From assembly GCF_900453205.1 (NCBI RefSeq), contig NZ_UGQU01000002.1, positions 1 through 64,000 on the forward strand: a stretch of 64,000 nt of DNA. The letters run 5' to 3'. This document shows, in pieces, positions 43,388 to 53,791 of this stretch (position 1 is the stretch's first letter; the number at the start of each line of letters is the position of its first letter). Under the pieces are notes generated by a model that saw nothing but the letters and a program-made list of their open reading frames with translations, was not told where the DNA came from and searched no databases. The stretch comes from Moraxella lacunata. Lineage in GTDB: Bacteria; Pseudomonadota; Gammaproteobacteria; Pseudomonadales; Moraxellaceae. Made by a program: the position numbers and the translations under genes.

Positions 43388-44359
43388 TCATTTCCCTGCC
43401 TTTTTATCAATTTTCATCAGCATAATTTTGGAAATTGACAAGACAATAAAGGTGATGACAAATAAGATTAAGCCTAAATGCAGTAGCGATGATAAATGAA
43501 GTTCGCTGGACGCTTCGGCAAATTCATTGGCAAGGGCGGACGTGATGGACACCCCCGATGCGAACATACTGGGCGTGATGTTAAAGGTGTTGCCGATAAG
43601 AAACGTTACCGCCATCGTCTCGCCCAACGCACGCCCAAGCCCCAAAATCACACCGCCAACCACGCCTGCTTTGGTGTAGGGCAGAACGATTTTGGTCATG
43701 ACTTCCCACGTGGTCGCCCCCACGCCATAGGCGGATTCTTTTAGCAGGTCAGGCACGACAGCGAACACGTCTCGCATGGTGGCAGCGATAAAGGGGATAA
43801 TCATGATGGCGAGGACAAGGCTTGCGGTAAACAGCCCAATGCCCATGGGAGCCCCATTAAACAGCGTGCCGACCACAGGCAATCCGCCCAAATGATGAAT
43901 GAGCCACGGCTGAACCTTATCGCCAAACCACGGAGCAAACACAAACAAACCCCACATTCCATAGATGATAGACGGCACGCCTGCCAACAGCTCGATGGCG
44001 ATGCCTAGGGGCTTTTTGAGCATTTTTGGACACAGTTCGGTCAAAAACACCGCAATGCCAAAACTCACTGGCACGGCAATCAAAATGGCGATAAATGACG
44101 TAACAAGCGTGCCATAAATCGGAGCCAACGCCCCATACTCGCCCGACACAGGATTCCATTCGCTACTGGTATAAAAGCCCAAGCCAAAGGCTTGCATACT
44201 CGGAATCGCCCCAATGACCAAAGATGCCAAAATCCCACCCAATGACAACAATACAAGCAGGGCAAAAAATTTGGTGGCAAGCACAAAGATGGCGTCTAGC
44301 TTTTTTTGTTTGTTTAATTGATCTTTTAGGCTGTCGGCACGGGCGGTGTGTGTTGTCAT
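43388..44359 (-). CDS. pstC: PstC, phosphate ABC transporter permease
   Basis: A 323-residue permease with about six transmembrane helices; the first is [20 protein letters not shown] (about residues 32-51). Key parts are [15 protein letters not shown] (about 129-143), the EAA-type loop [20 protein letters not shown] and [18 protein letters not shown] (about 251-268), which carries the Arg and Glu of the translocation path. It forms the heteromeric channel with PstA. It starts after a 327-base gap from pstS that contains a MITE-like element. Confidence 0.95.
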   Translation of the reverse strand: MTTHTARADSLKDQLNKQKKLDAIFVLATKFFALLVLLSLGGILASLVIGAIPSMQAFGLGFYTSSEWNPVSGEYGALAPIYGTLVTSFIAILIAVPVSFGIAVFLTELCPKMLKKPLGIAIELLAGVPSIIYGMWGLFVFAPWFGDKVQPWLIHHLGGLPVVGTLFNGAPMGIGLFTASLVLAIMIIPFIAATMRDVFAVVPDLLKESAYGVGATTWEVMTKIVLPYTKAGVVGGVILGLGRALGETMAVTFLIGNTFNITPSMFASGVSITSALANEFAEASSELHLSSLLHLGLILFVITFIVLSISKIMLMKIDKKAGK

Positions 44360-44411
44360 GATTGACCTTTTTGATTTTTAAATTAAACTTTATTTAAATG
44401 GTAATGCAAAA

Positions 44412-44559
44412 TACACCCAAGAAACTTTAAAATTACTACAAATACAATGATGTGTGGACGTAGGGGTGTGCTGAGCACGCCTTGTATAGTAATATCATCA
44501 AAGGGCGTGCTCAGCACACCCCTACAAACCCGTGGTAAATATCAAGTTGGTTGGGAGTA
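44412..44559 (+). repeat. 148-bp MITE-like element, copy 1
   Basis: Between pstS and pstC. It begins TACACCCAAGAAACTT and ends with the near complement CAAGTTGGTTGGGAGTA, and contains a long inner palindrome (GTAGGGGTGTGCTGAGCACG and its complement). The second copy at 55229-55376 has the same length in opposite orientation and differs at about ten positions. TA at both ends suggests insertion by an IS630/Tc1-type enzyme. Confidence 0.75.
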
Positions 44560-44686
44560 ACTTGTTTTTAATCATTTAAAACATTATGAGTTCCAAATTA
44601 TTTTAAATTGCGATTTATATATTTTTAATTAACCTAATTTAATTTGGCATAAGGGCGAGAATATCCGCCCTTATTTTTTATCCACA

Positions 44687-45865
44687 TTATTTATTAAACA
44701 ACGGCTGACCGTCCGCCCCTTTGATTTGTGCCCAGCTTGCCTTAAACAGACCGACTGCCGTGTCGCTAAATGGCACATAATCCAAGGCTTTGGCAGAGTC
44801 ATCGCCATTGGCATACGCCCAATTAAAGAATTCAAGCACGCCTTTGACTTGTTCGGGGTTTTGGGGATTTTTGTGGACGATGATAAAGGTCGCCGCCGCA
44901 ATCGGCCATGCCCCTGCCGTGTCTGAATTGGTCAGCACTTTGTTAAAGCCTGCTTCTGCCGACCAGTCAATGTCCCCTGCCGCCGCAAAGCTGTCTGCCG
45001 ATGGTTGGACAAATTCGCCTTTGGCGTTTTTTAAGGAGACGTGAGCCATGTTGTTTTGTTTGGCAAAGGCGTATTCCACATAGCCGATGGAATTTTTGAC
45101 ACGCCCCACGTAGCTTGCCACGCCGTCATTGCCCTTACCACCCATACCTGTGGCGGACGTTGGCCACTTGACCGCTTTGTCCACGCCAACTGCACTTGCC
45201 CAGTCAGGCGATGCTTTGGTGAGATAGTCGGTGAAGTTGAAGGTCGTGCCTGAGCCGTCCGAGCGGAACACGGTGGTGATGTTGGCGTCAGGCAAGGTTA
45301 CGCCTTCGTTTAGGGCAGTGATGGCGGGGTCGTTCCATTTGGTGATTTTGCCCAGATAAATCTTGGCAAGCGTGTCGCCATCTAGCTTTAATTGCCCTGC
45401 ACTCACGCCATCAACATTGATGACAGGCACAACACCGCCAATCACGGTTGGGAACTGAATCAGTCCATCAGCGTTTAGCTCGTCCACGGTAAGCGGTGCG
45501 TCCGATGCCCCAAAGTCCACGGTTTTTTCTTTGATTTGCTTGATACCGCCTGATGAGCCGATGGATTGGTAATTGACTTGTCCGCCTGTGGCAGAATTAA
45601 AATCAGCCGACCACTTGGCATAGATAGGCTGTGGGAATGATGCCCCTGCCCCTGTGATTTTTAGCTCAGCAAATTCGCCTGTGCTTGGGGCGGCTGTCTG
45701 TCCGTCAGATGTGGCGGTGGTAGCGGGGGCAGTTTCGGCAGGTTTGCCATCGGCACCGATGGGCGTGCCTTCGGCAGGGGTGTTTTGGTTGCACCCTGTT
45801 AGGGCAAATACGCCTGCCACGCTTAGAGCAAGCAGTTTGTGAGTAAAAGATAACTGAACTGACAT
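44687..45865 (-). CDS. pstS: PstS, phosphate-binding lipoprotein
   Basis: A 392-residue substrate-binding protein. A lipoprotein signal ends LTGCNQ (Cys near residue 25), followed by a flexible, Pro/Ala/Thr-rich linker to about 65. The mature domain starts LKITGAGASFPQPIYAKW and has the phosphate-binding sites GSSGGIKQI, DFGASDAPLT and FRSDGSGTTFNFTDYL (about 210-225). It captures phosphate outside the inner membrane for PstCAB. CGGAG lies six bases before the ATG and a Pho box about 105 bases upstream, so this is the first gene of the phosphate-regulated operon. Confidence 0.96.
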   Translation of the reverse strand: MSVQLSFTHKLLALSVAGVFALTGCNQNTPAEGTPIGADGKPAETAPATTATSDGQTAAPSTGEFAELKITGAGASFPQPIYAKWSADFNSATGGQVNYQSIGSSGGIKQIKEKTVDFGASDAPLTVDELNADGLIQFPTVIGGVVPVINVDGVSAGQLKLDGDTLAKIYLGKITKWNDPAITALNEGVTLPDANITTVFRSDGSGTTFNFTDYLTKASPDWASAVGVDKAVKWPTSATGMGGKGNDGVASYVGRVKNSIGYVEYAFAKQNNMAHVSLKNAKGEFVQPSADSFAAAGDIDWSAEAGFNKVLTNSDTAGAWPIAAATFIIVHKNPQNPEQVKGVLEFFNWAYANGDDSAKALDYVPFSDTAVGLFKASWAQIKGADGQPLFNK

Positions 45866-45949
45866 ACAAACTCCGATGTAATGGGAAAATTGGTGCGACT
45901 GCTTGCAGATGGCAATTTACAATCGCTGTGCGTATTTTGCCGTGTTTGT

Positions 45950-45989
45950 ATGACAGCTTAGTGAATGTTTGATGACAGTTTTATGACAG
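45950..45989 (-). promoter_or_regulatory. Pho box upstream of pstS
   Basis: On the minus strand CTGTCATAAAACTGTCATC (45971-45989) has two CTGTCAT units 11 bases apart, a near-perfect PhoB site. A third CTGTCAT at 45950-45956 lies exactly 22 bases further, in helical phase. PhoB from this same cluster should activate pstS here. Confidence 0.92.
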
Positions 45990-46155
45990 GGTAAAAAGGG
46001 ATGGGCATGGGACGGGTAAAATTAGCAATTTGACAGTTTGACAATTTAAAAAAGAATAAACCGCCAAATGAGCAAGCCATATTTTTCCAAAATACCACTG
46101 CCATGTGCTATAATAGCCCCTTTATCCCCCATTTGGCAAACCCTTGGAGAAAACC

Positions 46156-47658
46156 ATGACCGTTGCTACTTTTAATCCCAAAACCGACACCAAACCCCAC
46201 GCCCCCACGCTATCGCAGTTGGATTTGTCTCACTTAGAACAATTACCCAAAGACCCAACCGCCCCCAAACAAGTCTTTATCGCCACCCAAGGCTGTCAGA
46301 TGAACGAATACGACAGCCAAAAAATGGGCGACGTGTTGGGCGACTCTCATGGCATGATAGTTACCGATGACATCAATGAAGCCGATGTGCTTATCATGAA
46401 CACCTGCTCTATCCGTGAAAAAGCCCAAGAAAAAGTATTCTCCGAGTTGGGTCGCTGGCGTAAACTCAAAGATAAAAATCCCCATTTGGTCATCGGCGTG
46501 GGGGGCTGTGTGGCGTCCCAAGAAGGCGATAATATCCAAAAACGTGCCCCCTATGTGGACATGGTTTTCGGCCCCCAGACCTTGCACCGCCTGCCCCAGA
46601 TGTATGATGAGCTGACCGCCAAGACCGCTCGTGCCAAAGCGTTAAACGTGGAACATACCAACACTGGCAAAAACGGCAAAACTCGCATTGGCGTGGTTGA
46701 TGTGTCATTTCCTAGCATTGAGAAATTTGACTTTTTGCCCGAGCCAAAGGTCGAAGGCTATAAGGCATTTGTCTCTATCATGGAAGGCTGTTCAAAATAC
46801 TGCTCGTTTTGTGTCGTGCCTTACACTCGTGGCGAAGAGTTATCTCGTCCGCTCGATGACGTGCTTGCCGAGATTGACGCACTTGCCGAACAAGGTGTCC
46901 GTGAAATTAACCTATTAGGGCAAAACGTCAATGGCTATCGGGGCGAGAAAGATGACGGCACGATTTGCCGATTTAGCGAGCTTTTGCACTATGTCGCCCA
47001 CATTGACGGCATTGAACGCATTCGCTACACCACAAGCCACCCCTTAGAGTTTACCGATGACATCATTGACGCTTATCGGCATATTCCCAAACTCGTCTCG
47101 CATTTGCACCTGCCTGTCCAATCTGGCTCCAACGCCATTTTGCAAGCGATGAAACGCAATCACACCATTGACATTTAGATCAATCAAATCAACAAACTAA
47201 AAGCCATTCGCCCTGATTTGCACTTATCTAGCGACTTTATTATCGGCTTTCCTAATGAGACCGATGAAGACTTTGCCGATACACTAAATCTTGCCAAAGA
47301 GTTAGATTTTGACCATTCATACAGCTTTATCTACTCAAAACGCCCTGGCACGCCTGCCTCTGATTTGCCTGACAATGTCAGCTTTGAGACCAAAAAAGAA
47401 CGTCTAGCGACTTTTCAGGAAGTCATCAAGGAGTCCACCTTTGCCAAGACCCGAGCGATGGTCGGTCAAACCGTGCGAGTGCTGGTCGAGGAGCGAGCCA
47501 ACCGCAGAGACGGCTATTTGCATGGCACAGCCGACAACACTCGTTCGGTGATTTTTCGTGGCAGTGATGAGCTACTGGGTAAATTTGTCAATGTCCGCAT
47601 TGATAAGGCGATTAGTATGCATTTGGTAGAAGGCGAGCTGGTGGCGGTATTAGGATAA
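46156..47658 (+). pseudogene. miaB: miaB, tRNA methylthiotransferase, interrupted by one in-frame amber codon
   Basis: MiaB adds the methylthio group to i6A37 of tRNAs that read UNN codons. The frame is intact on both sides of TAG at 47176-47178, which follows HTIDI and replaces what should be an aromatic residue before INQINKLKAI. The N-terminal MTTase domain has its three cluster Cys ([29 protein letters not shown]), the radical SAM domain CSKYCSFC, and the C-terminal TRAM domain is complete (to VAVLG). The ATG at 46156 follows GGAG by six bases. The stop would remove the end of the radical SAM barrel and TRAM, so the 340-residue product should be inactive unless amber is suppressed. A one-base sequencing error is the simplest alternative. 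Confidence 0.88.
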
Positions 47659-47886
47659 TGGACAATAGGTAAGATACTAAGATTGGTGTATTTATGACAA
47701 ATACACCATGTTAAGTTTTTAGGCGTATTAGGGCATACCTACCATTGATGACATTTTTATAAAATTAAGGTAAAAAATTTGACAATTTTAACCAATTTTG
47801 CATAAAAATAGCCAAATCTCATCTTTCATGCAAATACCAAAGGCAGGCACACCCCAATCAGCACAATCCGCCATCAGCAGACCATA

Positions 47887-47914
47887 AAAAAGAGTGTTAT
47901 TAAACACTCTTTTT
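47887..47914. terminator. bidirectional terminator between miaB and the RTX gene
   Basis: Stem AAAAAGAGTGTT / AACACTCTTTTT with an ATTA loop. It lies 20 bases after the stop of the minus-strand RTX gene and serves it best; miaB ends 230 bases away. Confidence 0.85.
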
Positions 47915-47933
47915 AACACGCTTGGCCTTAAGT

Positions 47934-50900
47934 CTAAATCACCACATCCGCCATCTTGATGATCTCATCATGCCCGACAAACTTATCATTGATGTAGATA
48001 CGTTCTATGTTGGGGAATGATTTTTGGCTTGGTATGATACTGCCTGATTTGAAATAATCTTCAATAATAATGCCATCATCATTTTGCTTGACATCGATAA
48101 ACAGATGATTGCCCTGTTTGGCAAAGCCCAAATCAGACAACGTCAGCCCCGAAATCTTTAAGATATCGAGCCCACCAACATCACGAATCGTGTCCAGACC
48201 ATCGCCTTTGTGATACAGATAAGTATCATTGCCATAGCCACCGATAAGCAGGTCGTTATCGAGTCCGCCAATTAGGGTATCATGACCAAATCCACCGATG
48301 AGCGTGTCATTACCACGACCGCCACTTAGGACATCATCTCCTGTCAGACCACTCATGGTATTGGCTTTATCATCACCTGTGATGTCATCAGCACCGAGCT
48401 TGCCCACATATCGCTTGCCAACAGTGATGGGGTCAGGCGTTGGCGTGATGGGCAGAACAGGCTCTGGCATCACGATGGGCTCACTGCCTTTGATGGTAAA
48501 GCTGGCATTGGTACTGACACTCTGACCGAAGCTGTCTGTCGCTGTTATGGTAATGTCATGCATGCCAATCTCTGTGGTCGCAGGGTCTATGATGAGATGA
48601 TTGTTGTCAATGTAGATACCGCTCAAAGAATTTGCCGATAGCGAATAACTTAACGCATCACCATTGTTATCAACAAACAGCTTATCTAGACCCATCTGCA
48701 TCATGGCATCATCTTGGCTTAGCACAAGCGGTAGAGTCAAGGCAGAGACGAGCGTTGGCCGTTCATTTACTCTTAGTGTGAAGCTGGTATTGGCATGCTC
48801 GCCCTTGGGGTCGGTGGCGGTCAATGTGATGTTAAATACCCCTTTATCAGGCGCCCTGCCTGTTAGCATCTTCGTAGCAGGGTCAAAATGCAGTCCATCC
48901 GCCCCTTGGATGCTATACGTCAGCTCATCACCATCAGCATCGAGGAATACCTCGCCAAGACCGAGCGCGATGTCTCGCCCTGCCAACACCATCTGGTCAG
49001 AGACACGATTATGAACGATGGGAGCGGTGTTTTTGGTTTCTTTTAGTATCATGCCTAGCAAGATGTCATTGTCGCCATCTTTTGTGGTGGGGGTGTCTTT
49101 GATGGCAATGGAGGCGTTGAAGTCTTTGCTTAATAGGCTGTAGTTGCCGTTATCGTATCTTATCAAGTCAAATTTGCCATCATCGCTTTGGTAGAGGTTG
49201 CTGGCATTGGCGGATTTAAAAAACTGTGTGCCTGTTAGATCATAATGATTGATTTTGATGATGCCACTATTATCACTGTCAATGATGGTTTTGTCATCCG
49301 CCCCACTTTTGGCTAGGTCTTCTAGGTCAAACACATACGTATCATTCCCTTTGCCACCAATTAGCCTATCTCGTCCTGCACCGCCTTTTAGCGTGTCATT
49401 CCCTTCAATATTCTCATCTCTGTTATCATCACCCCATAGGATGTCATCACCCTCACCACCATCTAGATAATCATTACCATACTGACCGATGATAAGGTCG
49501 TCTCCCTTGCCGCCGTACAAAAAGTCATTGGCATGTTCTGATTCAAAAGCATGCTTATCATAACTTAGCTTCACTTCTTCATGTGGTGTGATGGTATAAT
49601 CACCTTTGTCTGCATCTATCTGTAATTGCCAATCAAATGTTTTTGCATCTCTTATGTATTCATTTCCCAGTCTGGTTTCCAAATACTTGCCATTGGTGTA
49701 GCCATATTCTATTGTGGGTTTTTTGGCTGGTATGATGGTGGGGGTTAAGTTCGTAAAGACAGGAACAAGTGGATGTACGCTTATGGGTGTGGGTGTATGA
49801 ATCACGGTATCATTATGAACAATACTGACAGATTTTACCCCAAATCTCACATACCCATCCCCCAATATCACATCATCACCGCCACCCCCATAGATGATGT
49901 CACTGTCCGCCCCACCTTGTAGGAAGTCTTGGTTTGCACCACCATGAATCACATCATCACCTCGTCCGCCCAATGCCCAATCGCCTTTTTTGTTGTTATG
50001 GGTGTTGTTGGGATTATTTGAGTCGGTATGTATCGGTGTTTTACCATTTGATTTATACTCATGATCCACCCAAATAATGTCATCGCCAATCCCTGCCGAG
50101 ATTAGGTCGTTACCCTCTCCACCGATAAGCAGATCATGGTCTTCTTTGGGTATTTCTGGGTCGGTTGGGTCTCTTAGTTCATAAGAGATGGGCGAACCTG
50201 ATATAACATCATTACCTGCCCCACCTCTGATCACATCCGCCATATCGCCACCGAATATCAGGTCATGCCCATCACCTGCATCGATGTTTAGGTATTTTCT
50301 GCCTGTGCCAAAGATGGTGTCAGTCTTGTTTGAACCATAGATGTCTAAGTACTGAGCAGGAAAAGCGCCTGTACCTATATGCGATAAAAAACCATCAATG
50401 GCTTTGATGGTGTAGGTGCGATTTTTATCAATGTCTTCTTGGCTGTCGCCTAAATTAATAGACAATGCGGTGTATGTCGTGCCATTGGCGATGGCGATAT
50501 TAAAGAAGTCTTTGATTCTAGCAATGTCAGGCACTTTGGTGTCATATATGGATAAATCATCGCCAATACGATGAGCAGTATATAGCACATTGCCTGCACT
50601 GTCTTTGGCTTCCCATATGCCTGATGCGCCTTGTTTTAGGATAAAGTCTGTGGGTAGGGGTTTGTTGTTAAAGAGAATATGTCCTTTGCCGTCAGCGTCA
50701 TAGATGGTGTCGTGGTCTTTGATGTGGTAGGTGTCAAAATCAGCACCGCCTTCTAGGTAGTCATTGCCCTTGCCACCGTCTAGGGTGTCGTTGCCTTTAC
50801 CGCCGAAGAGCTTGTCAGTAATTGAACCACCTTTAATTGTATCGTTACCCTTACCGCCAAATACATTATAATGATTTCCGTCAATATCCACCCCATCAAT

Positions 50901-52505
50901 GTCTAACTTTAAGTTACTGTCTAAGTCTTGGTAGATATGGTCTCCTTGAACAACTGGTAAAGGTAGCAATCCAAATACTTGCAGTTTATCATCATAATCA
51001 ATATCCATATCAGAATATTGAAGCTTAAAGCTCAACATCTCATTTCTAGCTTCTAGATATTCTTGGGTCATGCCATTAGGGTTGTCTTTTGAATATAACT
51101 CCAATTCGCCATTTTGATTGTATTTAGAATAATCTAGGTCTGTAATCACCATTGGTAGCAGGTGTTGTAATGAAAACCGATATGCCATCGCAAGCTCATT
51201 GTCTTGCAGGGCAAGTTCGCCATAATTGGTTGTTTCTTTGAAACTTTGTGGGATAATCATTGTTTTACCACGCAGTTCTTTAAAGAATGGGTAGGCTTGT
51301 TCCATTGATTGAATCATGTCATCAGCAGTGGTGATGTTATCAGCACTGTCTGTGCCTGTGATGGCTTTATGCAAAACTTTATAGATATGCAGGGCTTTTT
51401 CAAAGCTCATTTCTTGGTAATCTTTGGCACTAAACAAAATGGCAGTGTCTTCCATTACTACTGATTTGCCTTGTTTATTAACAAAGTTACCCAGTATCAT
51501 GGTGTTAAAGGCGATGACGGCGTTGAGTTCTGTTGCATCTAAATGCCCCAAATAAGCTGAATAAAATTTATCTGAAAATTCAATAAACCAGTCCATTTCG
51601 TAAAGTTCTTGACCAAAAGCAATTTCAAAAATTTTACCCCAAATAATTTCCTCTCCAAGCCAGTAACCACCCTTAAAAGCCACATCAGTTGCAATGCCCA
51701 CAATAACACCCCGAGCCGCCAAAGCGGTTAAATTGGGGTGGGATAATGATTTTACCTGAGATAGCATTTTAAATGCTCCATCATTAAAAGGCACATCCCA
51801 TTTTGGAAATATTGTCAAAATGCTAGATGTTGCCCAGTTTGTCCAATAAGTCGCTCTATCTAGCAATTCCTCAGGATTTTTAGCATCAATTTCATTGGAT
51901 AGCAAAAAAGCCAAGGTTCCACCATTAAACACATGGCTCAATGATTTAAAAATCTTATCATCAATACCATTGGCATAACTCCCCAAATCTTTATCAAAGA
52001 TTTTTTGCATAACTTCTTGGGCATTACTCTTATGGACATCTACGCCACTAACGCCAATATGGGATAATTTTGATTGAATGTTATTATTTACATTTTGCAA
52101 TTGTGCATTAATGGTGTTAATGGAATTCTGATAAATTTCTTTTTTGGCAAGATTATCAGTTTTATTAGCACTATCTTGTAGTTGATTAATTGCATCGCTT
52201 AGCCATTGCTTTTGTACAGACAAGCCAATAGCATTAAAAGACTCATCAGAGATGTTCTTAATTTTATCTATTGCTTTAAGACCATATAATGATTGTAGAG
52301 TTTCTTCTAGTATTATCGCGGATAGCAGTTTATTGGCGTTGGATACAAAAATACCGGCATTAGCATCGGATTGTACATTGCCCTCACTGTCAACATAAAA
52401 CCCAACGCTTGTATTAATGGTATTATCACGCACAGCTTTTAGTGAATCAATAATTCTTTCATTAACAAAATCTGAAAGACTACTGCTTTGATTAACATTG
52501 CTCAT
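47934..52505 (-). CDS. RTX-type calcium-binding exoprotein with Ig-like domains
   Basis: A 1523-residue protein with nonapeptide RTX repeats (GGKGNDTIKGG type) in three or more blocks, about residues 545-610, 740-880, 980-1070 and 1360-1440. Two cadherin/He_PIG-like domains (from NTAPIVHNRVSDQM to NASFTIKGSE, about 1162-1338) lie between them. It has no N-terminal signal peptide and ends in a hydrophobic/acidic tail (KMADVVI), as expected for type I secretion. The first 530 residues are helical and of no recognised family. The ATG follows AGGAG by six bases and overlaps the stop of the upstream membrane protein by 14 bases. No rtxB/D-type transporter genes are in the window. It may be an adhesin or a toxin. 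Confidence 0.82.
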   Translation of the reverse strand: MSNVNQSSSLSDFVNERIIDSLKAVRDNTINTSVGFYVDSEGNVQSDANAGIFVSNANKLLSAIILEETLQSLYGLKAIDKIKNISDESFNAIGLSVQKQWLSDAINQLQDSANKTDNLAKKEIYQNSINTINAQLQNVNNNIQSKLSHIGVSGVDVHKSNAQEVMQKIFDKDLGSYANGIDDKIFKSLSHVFNGGTLAFLLSNEIDAKNPEELLDRATYWTNWATSSILTIFPKWDVPFNDGAFKMLSQVKSLSHPNLTALAARGVIVGIATDVAFKGGYWLGEEIIWGKIFEIAFGQELYEMDWFIEFSDKFYSAYLGHLDATELNAVIAFNTMILGNFVNKQGKSVVMEDTAILFSAKDYQEMSFEKALHIYKVLHKAITGTDSADNITTADDMIQSMEQAYPFFKELRGKTMIIPQSFKETTNYGELALQDNELAMAYRFSLQHLLPMVITDLDYSKYNQNGELELYSKDNPNGMTQEYLEARNEMLSFKLQYSDMDIDYDDKLQVFGLLPLPVVQGDHIYQDLDSNLKLDIDGVDIDGNHYNVFGGKGNDTIKGGSITDKLFGGKGNDTLDGGKGNDYLEGGADFDTYHIKDHDTIYDADGKGHILFNNKPLPTDFILKQGASGIWEAKDSAGNVLYTAHRIGDDLSIYDTKVPDIARIKDFFNIAIANGTTYTALSINLGDSQEDIDKNRTYTIKAIDGFLSHIGTGAFPAQYLDIYGSNKTDTIFGTGRKYLNIDAGDGHDLIFGGDMADVIRGGAGNDVISGSPISYELRDPTDPEIPKEDHDLLIGGEGNDLISAGIGDDIIWVDHEYKSNGKTPIHTDSNNPNNTHNNKKGDWALGGRGDDVIHGGANQDFLQGGADSDIIYGGGGDDVILGDGYVRFGVKSVSIVHNDTVIHTPTPISVHPLVPVFTNLTPTIIPAKKPTIEYGYTNGKYLETRLGNEYIRDAKTFDWQLQIDADKGDYTITPHEEVKLSYDKHAFESEHANDFLYGGKGDDLIIGQYGNDYLDGGEGDDILWGDDNRDENIEGNDTLKGGAGRDRLIGGKGNDTYVFDLEDLAKSGADDKTIIDSDNSGIIKINHYDLTGTQFFKSANASNLYQSDDGKFDLIRYDNGNYSLLSKDFNASIAIKDTPTTKDGDNDILLGMILKETKNTAPIVHNRVSDQMVLAGRDIALGLGEVFLDADGDELTYSIQGADGLHFDPATKMLTGRAPDKGVFNITLTATDPKGEHANTSFTLRVNERPTLVSALTLPLVLSQDDAMMQMGLDKLFVDNNGDALSYSLSANSLSGIYIDNNHLIIDPATTEIGMHDITITATDSFGQSVSTNASFTIKGSEPIVMPEPVLPITPTPDPITVGKRYVGKLGADDITGDDKANTMSGLTGDDVLSGGRGNDTLIGGFGHDTLIGGLDNDLLIGGYGNDTYLYHKGDGLDTIRDVGGLDILKISGLTLSDLGFAKQGNHLFIDVKQNDDGIIIEDYFKSGSIIPSQKSFPNIERIYINDKFVGHDEIIKMADVVI

Positions 52506-53496
52506 ATTTAGCTCCTAAGCCAAAGATTGAAAAAATAGACTGCTTGATAAACACAAACCAGCCGAACAAAAATTTAAAATAGAAAAGTATAAAAATTAGC
52601 CCAATATGTTGCCAGAATAAACTTAGCCAGTTAAATTTGCCAAAAATATAGTGAACAACTAGCTCCACATCAGAAACAAATGCCAATGTTGCACCAATGA
52701 ATAATAAAAAAGCCCCAAAACTTAAAAACACGCTATATAGGAAAGATGAAACGCCATCAATATGTCTTGGGTCTGCCCGATAAAATCCAAGCCAATCAAT
52801 AGGTTTCCACAAAATAACAATTAATGATGACATCACAAATGGTAAAGTAAAAGTTTTTATCACCCGATACAGCATGACTGCATGACCAAAATCTGAGTTC
52901 ATAAAAAAATAGTCGTCTTTATAGCCAAGCTCATTGATGCCATCATCAAGTACATCCAAGACAAAAATATCCCTATCCACATTCAATGGTGGTACATTGG
53001 TATGACTAATCGCCCACTCAATCAATGCACTTGCCCATCTTGGTTCCCATACAAGTGCCAAATCCTTAACCCATGCTGAGATAAAAAACACTTCAAATAA
53101 AAAGTATGACCCAAGAAATACCAACGCCCACCTTTGGATAGGTCGCATGGCAAGCTGTCCTGTTTCATTGAGATAAGCAACGACTTCCTGACGGTCCTCA
53201 TCATCTAGTTCATCAAGATGGGCGTGTAATTCTTGTTCTCGTTTGGCAGTATGTGTTTTCCCAAAAAACAACCTAAACCAAACAGGACAAAGTGCCATCA
53301 TGGTGCAGATAAATAGATAATAGATGAAGTTAAAGAACAGATTTTGCTGTAAGCTAAATCCTTCTAGCTCAAAGCCAAGAAAAGCAAACCCCCAAAAAAA
53401 CCAAAAACAGATGATAAGAGCATAATAAAACAGATTGTCTTCATACAGACGGTTGGAAATAAGCCAGTCGGCAATGGTGTTGGTGTGGTGGGGCAT
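52492..53496 (-). CDS. multi-TM membrane protein preceding the RTX gene, paralogue 1
   Basis: A 334-residue inner-membrane protein of unknown family with about five hydrophobic segments (roughly residues 23-43, 54-76, 124-146, 214-235, 252-276, 290-320) and a charged loop after the second (HTAKREQELHAHLDELDDED). The first 90 residues are identical to paralogue 2 upstream, and a large part of residues 124-190 is similar; the C-terminal thirds differ. It overlaps the RTX gene by 14 bases, so the two are translated in coupling. Possible roles are immunity or assembly factor for the RTX protein; nothing in the sequence decides this. A good promoter precedes it. Confidence 0.75.
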   Translation of the reverse strand: MPHHTNTIADWLISNRLYEDNLFYYALIICFWFFWGFAFLGFELEGFSLQQNLFFNFIYYLFICTMMALCPVWFRLFFGKTHTAKREQELHAHLDELDDEDRQEVVAYLNETGQLAMRPIQRWALVFLGSYFLFEVFFISAWVKDLALVWEPRWASALIEWAISHTNVPPLNVDRDIFVLDVLDDGINELGYKDDYFFMNSDFGHAVMLYRVIKTFTLPFVMSSLIVILWKPIDWLGFYRADPRHIDGVSSFLYSVFLSFGAFLLFIGATLAFVSDVELVVHYIFGKFNWLSLFWQHIGLIFILFYFKFLFGWFVFIKQSIFSIFGLGAKYEQC

Positions 53497-53525
53497 TTTT
53501 GGTACATATGTTTAAATATCTTTTT

Positions 53526-53554
53526 AATTTAACATAGCAAAAATACATTGTCAA
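53526..53554 (-). promoter_or_regulatory. promoter of membrane protein-RTX operon
   Basis: TTGACA (53549-53554), 17-bp spacer, TAAATT (53526-53531). The same promoter occurs at 54835-54863, upstream of paralogue 2. Confidence 0.75.
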
Positions 53555-53565
53555 TATATTTTCTC

Positions 53566-53654
53566 AGCTCGTAGGTTGGGTTGAACGATAGTGAAACCCA
53601 ACAGTTTAAGTTTTGAACTTGTTGGGTTTCGTACCTCAACCCAACCTACGAGCT
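53566..53654. repeat. inverted repeat, CTCGTAGGTTGGGTT type
   Basis: AGCTCGTAGGTTGGGTTGA at 53566-53584 is perfectly complemented at 53636-53654, with an inner pair GAAACCCAACA / TGTTGGGTTTC. A second, partly degraded copy occupies 54875-54960. The right arm supplies the stop codon of the 44-codon stub. Confidence 0.8.
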
Positions 53655-53770
53655 TCCCAAACTTCTTCATAGTCCTCTTTGTCGGTTACAGAACCAAATG
53701 AATGTTTTTCAAGAATTTTTCTTGCTTCTTCAATAAAGAAAGCATCTGCTAGACCAGTTAGATTGCTCAT
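53636..53770 (-). pseudogene. 44-codon N-terminal stub of a gene cut by the inverted repeat
   Basis: It begins MSNLTGLADAFFIEEARKIL after a good GAGG and ends in the inverted repeat arm (EARRLG stop). It occupies the same place behind paralogue 2 as the RTX gene behind paralogue 1; both start MSN. This suggests a second exoprotein or partner gene truncated when the repeat inserted. The rest of that gene is not in the window. Confidence 0.5.
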
Positions 53771-53791
53771 AAAATACCTCGTTAGGTTAGT

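Noticed and set aside
50837-51028. Plus-strand frame in the RTX gene
   Set aside because: Shadow of the glycine/aspartate-rich repeat coding sequence.
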